Source: Aliigemmobacter aestuarii
GTDB lineage: Bacteria > Pseudomonadota > Alphaproteobacteria > Rhodobacterales > Rhodobacteraceae
Reading direction: 5' to 3'
Assembly (NCBI RefSeq): GCF_004799285.1
Contig: NZ_SSND01000001.1
Location: forward strand, 1-64,000
DNA: 64,000 bases
Positions within the stretch are counted from its first letter, which is position 1; each line of letters opens with the position of its first letter. Under the pieces are notes generated by a model that did no database searches, was not told where the DNA came from, and worked only from the letters and a program-made list of their open reading frames with translations. The position numbers and the translations under genes are program-made. Below, piece after piece: positions 58,329-64,000 of this stretch.

Positions 58329-59174
58329 TCAGGGGCGCGCGTTTTCCCCGTCGCCGCGCCGCGTGCCGATGGCCACGGCCAGCGCCATCGCCACCGCGAT
58401 CGTGGCCGAAAGGGACCGGAACGACCCGAAATCGACCTCGGGCACCGGGACGACCGCATCCGAAAGCGTGGCCAGCGGGCTGGAAAGCCGGTCGGTCAGC
58501 GCCACGACGGCAAGGCCGCGCGCGCGCGCGTCCTCGGCCAGCGACAGGGTTTCCCTGGAATAGGGCGGGAAGGTGATTGCCAGCAGGCCATCCCCCGGAC
58601 GAAGCGCGCCGCGATGCGTCATCTGCCCCAGGCCGTCATGCAGCATCGAAGGAACAGACATCTTTTCAAAGACATAGGCCAGATAGCTGGCAACCGGAAA
58701 GGCCCGGCGGAAGCCAACGACATGCACCGTGTTCACATGCGAAAGCACGGAAACCGCCCGGTTCAGCACCGCCTCGTCGGCCGATTGCGCCAGCGCCTCA
58801 AGCGACAGCCTGCCCGCCTCGATGAATTCCCCCAGAAGCGCCGCGGGGCTTCCGGCGTCCTTTTCCTTCAATGCCTGAAGCCGCGTCGCATAATCCGGCC
58901 AGACCGGCGCGTAGGCCTCGCGGAACAGGCGCTGCATCTCGGAAAAGCCGGAAAAACCAACAATCTGGCAAAAGCGCATGACGGCGGACGGGGGCACATC
59001 GGCCCCGGCAGCCAGTTCCGCGACGGTCGAGACGGCGATTCGATCCGCGTTCGCCCCGATGTATTCGGCACATTGGCGAAGGCGTTTGGGCAGGCGATCG
59101 GCCAGCGCGGCAAGGCGTTCGTGGAATTCCTCGACCGTGGTCGGGGCGCGGTCTGCGGTTTCCTGATCGTCCAT
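58329..59174 (-). CDS. iolR: RpiR-family transcriptional regulator of inositol genes
   Basis: A 281-aa protein with an N-terminal HTH_6 domain (about 15-90, VAELAAGADVPPSAVMRFCQ region) and a C-terminal SIS sugar-phosphate-binding domain (about 130-260, VHVVGFRRAFPVASYLAYVF and LLAITFPPYSRETLSLAEDA). It is encoded immediately upstream of iolC on the same strand, with matching operators in front of both genes. The likely role is repressor of the iol operon, released by a pathway intermediate. ATG 59174 is preferred over in-frame starts upstream inside the operator region. The symbol is by context. Confidence 0.9.
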   Translation of the reverse strand: MDDQETADRAPTTVEEFHERLAALADRLPKRLRQCAEYIGANADRIAVSTVAELAAGADVPPSAVMRFCQIVGFSGFSEMQRLFREAYAPVWPDYATRLQALKEKDAGSPAALLGEFIEAGRLSLEALAQSADEAVLNRAVSVLSHVNTVHVVGFRRAFPVASYLAYVFEKMSVPSMLHDGLGQMTHRGALRPGDGLLAITFPPYSRETLSLAEDARARGLAVVALTDRLSSPLATLSDAVVPVPEVDFGSFRSLSATIAVAMALAVAIGTRRGDGENARP

Positions 59175-59221
59175 CCTGTGCCTGCCCCTCTGTTCCGGTC
59201 CCGGCCTCAGCATAGCCGGTT

Positions 59222-59237
59222 TGGAACGAAAATTCCA
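59222..59237 (-). promoter_or_regulatory. RpiR/IolR-type operator upstream of the regulator gene
   Basis: TGGAA-CGAAAA-TTCCA, the same arm sequence and spacing as the site at 58286-58301, lies 48 bp upstream of the regulator start codon. It suggests autoregulation. Confidence 0.72.
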
Positions 59238-59268
59238 TTTACTCGTCAACCGACCGACGCGACCGGGA

Positions 59269-59787
59269 TCAGAGCGGTTGCAGGCCCGTGCGGAACCGGC
59301 GCGCGTTGGCCTGATAGCCGGTGGCGGAGCGGATCAGCCGGGCCTGCGCCTCGGCATCCAGCATCCGCACCACCCGGCCCGGCGCACCCATCACCAGACT
59401 GCCGTCGGGAATTTCCTTGCCCTCGGTGATCAGCGCCCCTGCCCCGATCAGGCAGCCGCGCCCGATACGCGCCCCGTTCAGCACCGTTGCCCCCATTCCG
59501 ATCAGGCTGCCATCGCCGATCGTGCAGCCGTGCAGCATCGCTTTATGTCCGATGGTGCAGTCGCGCCCGATCACCAGCGGATAGCCCATGTCGGTGTGCA
59601 GGACGCAGTTTTCCTGCACGTTCGATCCCTCGCCGATCCGAATCTCTTCGTTGTCGCCCCGGATCGTCGTGCCGAACCAGACGCTGGCGCGCGGTTCAAG
59701 CACCACGCGCCCGATCAGGTTGGCATCGGGGGCGACCCAGGCATCCGGGGCAACCTGCGGCGCGATTCCATCAAGCGCATAGATCAT
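59269..59787 (-). CDS. gamma-carbonic anhydrase family protein
   Basis: A 172-aa left-handed beta-helix (hexapeptide) protein of the gamma-CA/YrdA group. Candidate zinc histidines are in [10 protein letters not shown] and in [17 protein letters not shown]. Members can hydrate CO2, but many YrdA-type proteins show no activity, so the function is uncertain. Length is normal. Its ATG overlaps the gmk stop (ATGA), a coupling that may be incidental. Confidence 0.9.
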   Translation of the reverse strand: MIYALDGIAPQVAPDAWVAPDANLIGRVVLEPRASVWFGTTIRGDNEEIRIGEGSNVQENCVLHTDMGYPLVIGRDCTIGHKAMLHGCTIGDGSLIGMGATVLNGARIGRGCLIGAGALITEGKEIPDGSLVMGAPGRVVRMLDAEAQARLIRSATGYQANARRFRTGLQPL

Positions 59788-60428
59788 CTGGCGTCGAACT
59801 CCCTGTTCAGGCCGCGGACGAATTCGGCCAGCCCCGGCTGGCGGTCCCGGCGCATCCGTTCGGCCTCCAGGATCGTGACAAGCTGGGTGAAGGCGCGGTC
59901 GATGTCCTCGTTGACGATGACGTAATCGTATTCCGCCCAGTGGCTGATCTCGGCCTGGCTTTTCGCCATGCGGCCCGCGATCACCTCGTCGCTGTCCTGC
60001 GCGCGCCCGCGCAGGCGCCGTTCCAGCTCGCCGATCGAGGGCGGCAGCACGAAGACCGACACGACATCGCGCCCCAGGGCCGAATTGCGGATCTGCTGCC
60101 CGCCCTGCCAGTCGATGTCGAACAGCGTGTCGCGCCCTTCGCGCATGGCCTGTTCAACCGGGCCGCGCGGGCTGCCGTAGAAATTGCCGAAGACCTCGGC
60201 ATGTTCCAGCATCTCGCCTGCGGCGACCATCGATTCGAATTCCTCGCGCGTGCGGAAGAAGTAATGCTGCCCGTCCACCTCGCCCGGACGCGGTTTGCGC
60301 GTGGTGGCCGAGACGGAAAACCGCATCGTCGGATCCCAGTCCATCAGCCGCCGCGCCAGCGTGGATTTCCCCGCGCCCGAGGGCGACGAGAGAATCAGAA
60401 GAAGCCCGCGACGGGGTGCCGCCATCAT
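59784..60428 (-). CDS. gmk: guanylate kinase
   Basis: A 214-aa enzyme phosphorylating GMP/dGMP to GDP/dGDP. The P-loop SPSGAGKST is at residues 15-23, followed by the GMP-binding segment [18 protein letters not shown] and the lid region. ATG 60428 and a second in-frame ATG at 60425 are adjacent; the first is used. It lies 3 bp after yicC, a gene pair found together in many proteobacteria. Confidence 0.97.
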   Translation of the reverse strand: MMAAPRRGLLLILSSPSGAGKSTLARRLMDWDPTMRFSVSATTRKPRPGEVDGQHYFFRTREEFESMVAAGEMLEHAEVFGNFYGSPRGPVEQAMREGRDTLFDIDWQGGQQIRNSALGRDVVSVFVLPPSIGELERRLRGRAQDSDEVIAGRMAKSQAEISHWAEYDYVIVNEDIDRAFTQLVTILEAERMRRDRQPGLAEFVRGLNREFDAR

Positions 60429-60431
60429 TGC

Positions 60432-61325
60432 CTACTCCACGTTCTGGACCTGCTCGCGCATCTGGTCGATCACCGTCTTGAGGTCAAGCCCGATGCGCGT
60501 AAGGTCCAGCGACTGCGCCTTGGAACAAAGCGTATTCGCCTCGCGCATGAATTCCTGCATCAGGAAATCGAACTTGCGGCCCACGGGACCCTTTTCACGC
60601 AAGAGCGCACGGGCGGCGTCGACATGGGCGGCCAGCCTGTCGAGTTCCTCGGTGATGTCGTTCTTCACCGCGATCAGCGCCAGTTCCTGGGCCAGCCGGG
60701 TTTCGTCGATCCCTTCGGCATTGGCCAGCACACGCGCCAGATTATCCCGCAGGGCCTGCGCCGCCTGATCGGCACGGGCAGCGGCGGCGCGGGTGGCCTC
60801 GTCCCTCAGCGCCGCGATCTGGTCAAGCTGCGCCCCGATCACCCGGTTGAGAGCGGCGCCTTCGGCGGCCCGCATCGCGGTGAAATCGGCCAGAAGCGGG
60901 GCCAGGTCGGCCAGAAGCGCCGCCCGCAGGGGTGCGGCATCCTCGTCCGCGCCGCCGGTCTCCAGCACCCCGCGCAGCGACAGGATCTCGGCCGGGCTGG
61001 GGGCAGAGTGGGCCACGCCCGCGGCCTCGGCCGCGACCTGCACCTCGCGCAGCGCCAGAAGCGCCGCATGCAGCGCCGCACCGTTCAGCCGCAGCGCCTC
61101 GGCCCCGCCGGCATCGCGGGCGACCTTCAGGGTCAGGCTGACGTTGCCGCGGTTCAGCGCCTTCTGAAGCTCGGCCCGGATCGCGGCCTCAAGCCCCTCG
61201 ATCCAGTCGGGCAGGCGCAGCCGCAGGTCCAGCCCCTTGCCGTTGACCGACCGGATGTCCCAGACCCAGGCGTGCCCCTCGCCCTGCCCCTTGCGCGCGG
61301 CAAAACCCGTCATGGACTGTGTCAT
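60432..61325 (-). CDS. yicC: YicC family protein (endoribonuclease)
   Basis: A 297-aa protein with the N-terminus MTQSMTGFAARKGQGEG and the family pattern WDIRSVNGKGLDLRLRLPDW, and a C-terminal DUF1732 part ending in KAQSLDLTRIGLDLKTVIDQ. YicC proteins have been reported as RNA-degrading enzymes with roles in stationary phase. GGAGA precedes ATG 61325. It is divergent from the PAS gene and leads the yicC-gmk-gamma-CA set on the minus strand. Confidence 0.93.
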   Translation of the reverse strand: MTQSMTGFAARKGQGEGHAWVWDIRSVNGKGLDLRLRLPDWIEGLEAAIRAELQKALNRGNVSLTLKVARDAGGAEALRLNGAALHAALLALREVQVAAEAAGVAHSAPSPAEILSLRGVLETGGADEDAAPLRAALLADLAPLLADFTAMRAAEGAALNRVIGAQLDQIAALRDEATRAAAARADQAAQALRDNLARVLANAEGIDETRLAQELALIAVKNDITEELDRLAAHVDAARALLREKGPVGRKFDFLMQEFMREANTLCSKAQSLDLTRIGLDLKTVIDQMREQVQNVE

Positions 61326-61535
61326 CGTGATCTCCTGCTGCGGGGGCGATGGCCCCCGTGGCGCCCGTTCCGGCGCGTGGTTCGTTTACCCTTTTCATAG
61401 AATCCGCGCCAAATTCAATCCAAAGGGCGTATATTAAGGCTGCAGTAACAATTCTGTCTTCGCTCACCCCGCTGCCCGGTTCCATGCCCGGCACGGCAGC
61501 GGCGAGGCCGCGGGTTTGTGGAAAGGGGCGTCACC

Positions 61536-62282
61536 ATGATCATTCCGTTTCCCGGCTGGTTACGGGCCACCGGGCACGCAGGACAGGCTGTGCAGGAACG
61601 GGCCGCGCAGGAACGGGCCGCGCAGGAACGGGCCGCCGAACGCCTGGCGCCGCTGAGCGAGGTCCGCGCCTATTGGGAGGCGTTGCGCAGCGATGCCAAG
61701 CCCGGTGCGCGCGGTGCCACGGGCCTGCCGCTGCGCCACGCGATCGACCCCCGCGGAATGGAAGGCGCTCTGGACTCGGTCTTCCTTCTTGACCGGATCG
61801 CGCCGGGTCTGGCCCGCATCCGGCTGGCCGGGATGCAATTGGTCGACCTGATGGGGATGGACGTGCGCGGCATGCCGTTCTCGGCCCTGTTCGATCCACC
61901 GTCGCGTGCCCGGCTGGCGGAAGGGCTGGACGATGTCTTTGCCCGCCCGGCCGCGCTGACGCTGCGGCTGGACAGCGGGCATGGCCTTGGCCGTCACGAC
62001 CTGACGGCCCGGATGCTTGTCCTGCCGGTCGAGGATGACCGGGGCGGCGTCAGCCTTGCGTTGGGTGCCATCGGGCTGGCGGGGCAGATCGGGCGGTCGC
62101 CGTTCCGCTTCACGATTGCCGCGCAGACGGTAGAGGCGATCGCGACCCCAGCCCCCGGATGGGCGCAACTGCCGGCGGCGCGGCAGGGCTTTGCCGAGGC
62201 GCGCGCCGCGCTGTCGGGCGAACGCCCGCGCGCCAGCTTGCGGCTTGTGCATGACGCCAAAGGGTCTGCCCCCCTGCTGTGA
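61536..62282 (+). CDS. PAS_5 domain protein
   Basis: A 248-aa protein with an N-terminal QERAA repeat (residues 20-34), then a PAS_5 (DUF1388-like) region from about 40 to 170: LSEVRAYWEALRSDAK, DSVFLLDRIAPGLARIRLAG, and DVRGMPFSALFDPPSR. PAS_5 proteins in this bacterial family act in signalling, often as stand-alone sensors. No output domain follows. ATG 61536 is chosen because family N-termini begin with similar PFPGW-like segments, and because a GGAAAGGGG ribosome-binding site precedes it. Confidence 0.83.
   Translation: MIIPFPGWLRATGHAGQAVQERAAQERAAQERAAERLAPLSEVRAYWEALRSDAKPGARGATGLPLRHAIDPRGMEGALDSVFLLDRIAPGLARIRLAGMQLVDLMGMDVRGMPFSALFDPPSRARLAEGLDDVFARPAALTLRLDSGHGLGRHDLTARMLVLPVEDDRGGVSLALGAIGLAGQIGRSPFRFTIAAQTVEAIATPAPGWAQLPAARQGFAEARAALSGERPRASLRLVHDAKGSAPLL
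61593..61637 (+). repeat. three in-frame 15-bp tandem repeats in the PAS gene
   Basis: CAGGAACGGGCCGCG (61593-61607), an identical copy (61608-61622) and CAGGAACGGGCCGCC (61623-61637) encode QERAA three times. Copy number could change without a frameshift. Confidence 0.9.
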
Positions 62283-62314
62283 TCGCCGGGGGCGGCGGGT
62301 GATCCCGCGCCGTT

Positions 62315-62356
62315 GTTCCTGCGCCGGTGTTCCTGCGCCGGTGTTCCTGCGCCCTG
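62315..62356. repeat. three 14-bp tandem repeats downstream of the PAS gene
   Basis: GTTCCTGCGCCGGT occurs twice and is followed by GTTCCTGCGCCCTG. Its core GTTCCTGCGC is the reverse complement of GCGCAGGAAC inside the QERAA repeat, so the PAS gene is flanked by inverted copies about 700 bp apart. Confidence 0.85.
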
Positions 62357-62381
62357 CCGGGCCCAAAGACGTCGCGCAACG

Positions 62382-62407
62382 AAAACGGGCGGCCCGAAAG
62401 CCGCCCG
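62382..62407 (-). terminator. Rho-independent terminator after the DAHP synthase gene
   Basis: On the minus strand CGGGCGGC and GCCGCCCG form a perfect 8-bp stem with a 6-nt loop, followed by TTTT; 38 bp beyond the DAHP synthase stop codon. Confidence 0.85.
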
Positions 62408-62445
62408 CGTCCCTGCGAAATCCGCAACCCCGATTACAGGGCTTG

Positions 62446-63816
62446 TCAAAGGGCGATACGCCGCGCCCCGTCGCGCAACTGGGTCAGTTCCTCGGCCACC
62501 AGGAATGCAAGTTCCAGCGACTGGCTGGCGTTCAGCCGCGGGTCGCAGGCGGTGTGATAGCGGTCGGACAGGTCCTCGTCCGTCACGGCACGCAGGCCGC
62601 CGGTGCATTCGGTCACATCCTTGCCGGTCATCTCGAAATGCACGCCGCCGGGCACCGTGCCTTCGGCCTTGTGGATGGCGAAGAATTCGCGCACCTCGCG
62701 CAGCACGCTGTCGAAGGGGCGCGTCTTGTAGCCCGAGGAAGACTTGATCGTGTTCCCATGCATCGGGTCGCAGGACCAGACGACATTGGCGCCTTCCTCG
62801 CGCACCGCCTTCACCAGACGCGGCAGGTGTTCGCCCACCTTGCCCGCGCCGAACCGCGCAATCAGCGTCAGCCGCCCCGGTTCGTTTTCCGGGTTCAGCT
62901 TGGCCATCAGCACCTTGAGGTCGTCCGCGGTGGTGGTCGGCCCGCATTTCAGCCCGATCGGGTTCAGGACGCCCCGGCAGAATTCCACATGCGCCCCGTC
63001 CGGCTGCCGCGTGCGGTCGCCGATCCAGATCATGTGGCCCGATCCCGCCACCGGCTGGCCCGAGATGGAGTCGACCCGGCACAGCGCCTCTTCGTATTCC
63101 AGCAAAAGCGCCTCGTGGCTGGTGTAGAAATCGACCCGGCTCAGTTCATTGGCCGTATCGGCGGTCACGCCCGCCGCCGCCATGAAATCGAGCGCATCCG
63201 AAATCCGGTTGGACAGTTCGCGATAGCGTTCGGCCTTGTCATGTTCGGCGAAACCCAGGGTCCAGGAATGAACACGGTTGATGTCAGCGAAACCACCTGT
63301 CGAAAAGGCGCGCAGCAGGTTCAGGCTTGCGGCGGCCTGGGTATAGGCCTGAAGCATGCGCTGCGGATCGGGGCGGCGCGCCTCGACCGTGGCATCGAAC
63401 CCGTTGATGATGTCGCCGCGATAGCTGGGATATTCCACGCCGCCGATCACCTCGGTGGGCGCCGAGCGCGGCTTGGCGAACTGCCCCGCCATGCGGCCCA
63501 CCTTGATCACCGGCACCTTGGCGCCATAGGTCAGCACCACAGCCATTTGCAGCAGCACGCGGAACGTGTCCCGGATGTTGTCGGCCGAGAATTCGGAAAA
63601 GCTTTCGGCGCAATCCCCGCCCTGCAGCAGGAAGGCGCGGCCCTCGGCGGCCGCGGCCAGCTGTTTCTTCAGGCGGCGGGCCTCGCCGGCAAAGACCAGC
63701 GGGGGATACTTGGCCAGCTGGGCCTCGACGGCCGTCAGGGCTTCGTGATCCGGATAATCGGGCATCTGGATGCGCGGTTTGGCGCGCCAGTCCGACTTCG
63801 TCCATCCCTTGGTCAT
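62446..63816 (-). CDS. aroG: class II 3-deoxy-7-phosphoheptulonate synthase
   Basis: A 456-aa DAHP synthase (type II, plant-like), the first enzyme of the shikimate pathway, condensing PEP and erythrose 4-phosphate. Hallmarks are [10 protein letters not shown] at the start, [25 protein letters not shown], and [19 protein letters not shown] near the metal site. Length matches the type II family rather than the ~350-aa type I. ATG 63816 gives a normal N-terminus; longer upstream starts are rejected. It ends at a clean terminator. Confidence 0.96.
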   Translation of the reverse strand: MTKGWTKSDWRAKPRIQMPDYPDHEALTAVEAQLAKYPPLVFAGEARRLKKQLAAAAEGRAFLLQGGDCAESFSEFSADNIRDTFRVLLQMAVVLTYGAKVPVIKVGRMAGQFAKPRSAPTEVIGGVEYPSYRGDIINGFDATVEARRPDPQRMLQAYTQAAASLNLLRAFSTGGFADINRVHSWTLGFAEHDKAERYRELSNRISDALDFMAAAGVTADTANELSRVDFYTSHEALLLEYEEALCRVDSISGQPVAGSGHMIWIGDRTRQPDGAHVEFCRGVLNPIGLKCGPTTTADDLKVLMAKLNPENEPGRLTLIARFGAGKVGEHLPRLVKAVREEGANVVWSCDPMHGNTIKSSSGYKTRPFDSVLREVREFFAIHKAEGTVPGGVHFEMTGKDVTECTGGLRAVTDEDLSDRYHTACDPRLNASQSLELAFLVAEELTQLRDGARRIAL

Positions 63817-63971
63817 GGGCAGTTTCCTTGCGTTAGCGATAGCGGTCGCGGTATAGGCGATGCGCCGGGAAAAGGCAAAGGGGCAAAGCACAGCGCCCCC
63901 CTTGTGGGTGCCATGAAAACCTGTATCGATGTGCAGTAAACGACGCAATCACGTCGCAGCCGGGTAGGGTC

Positions 63972-64000
63972 ATGTCCACAGCACCACGCAAAGCCACCAA
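63972..64000 (+). CDS. possible start of a gene cut by the window end
   Basis: ATG 63972, preceded by AGGGT, opens a frame reading MSTAPRKAT up to the window edge. There are too few codons to name a product; it is listed because the divergent gap before aroG (63817-63971) looks like a promoter region for it. Confidence 0.3.

Overview
The window is GC-rich chromosomal DNA from an alphaproteobacterium, most likely a member of the Rhodobacteraceae/Paracoccaceae (Rhodobacter-like). Pointers are a C4-type 5-aminolevulinate synthase behind an FnrL-type box (TTGAT-N4-GTCAA), a GTTC-N7-GTTC LexA box ahead of uvrA, an RpiR-controlled inositol operon, class II DAHP synthase, and many small conserved proteins of that family. 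Genus-level assignment is inference. No insertion sequence, prophage, CRISPR array or rRNA operon was seen; the region reads as a stable core chromosome.

Layout. 1-2.1 kb: the 3' end of gapA-type GAPDH, a DUF1127 microprotein, coaD, a CBS-pair protein and a small membrane protein. 2.0-8.9 kb: a valine-catabolic block (divergent lysR, mmsA, two tandem paralogous unknowns, isobutyryl-CoA dehydrogenase, 3-hydroxyisobutyryl-CoA hydrolase, mmsB). 9-13 kb: a Crp/Fnr-type regulator with a YgaP-like DUF2892 protein, then uvrA. 13-25 kb: an exported VWA protein with four C-terminal repeats, a rhodanese, two MFS transporters, lipoamide dehydrogenase, a DUF924 protein, queA and a 1.1-kaa AsmA/YhdP-like protein. 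25-29 kb: a Bcp peroxiredoxin, a DUF455 protein, an M23 peptidase coupled to a bactofilin, and a DUF2189 membrane protein. 29-42 kb: a glycosyltransferase, prfB, PBP1a, a cell-wall amidase, an aminotransferase, a DsbA-like oxidoreductase, ispG, a RodZ-like protein and hemA. 42-46 kb: an M20 peptidase, GNAT, small proteins, two identical tRNA-Asp genes and a pirin. 46-52.5 kb: a non-pyrrolysine MttB-family protein followed by an ABC exporter (ATPase, FtsX-type permease, HlyD-type adaptor) and tRNA-Val. 52.5-59.2 kb: the myo-inositol operon rpiR-iolC-iolD-iolE-(57-aa membrane protein)-iolB. 59-64 kb: gamma-carbonic anhydrase-like protein, gmk, yicC, a PAS_5 protein and class II DAHP synthase.

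How the genes work together. The 3-8.9 kb block encodes the lower valine pathway from isobutyryl-CoA to propionyl-CoA. The iol genes encode the middle of inositol catabolism; iolG and iolA are not in the window, and mmsA at 3 kb is a possible IolA substitute. PBP1a, the amidase, the M23 peptidase, bactofilin and the RodZ-like protein all concern cell wall and shape.

The less expected items are: a 57-codon membrane-protein gene coupled by ATGA to iolB; paired TGGAA-N6-TTCCA operators; an FNR box with a nearby half-conserved copy at hemA; a LexA box at uvrA; and several three-unit 13-15-bp tandem repeats placed at or just beyond gene ends. I found no clear new defence or mobile system.
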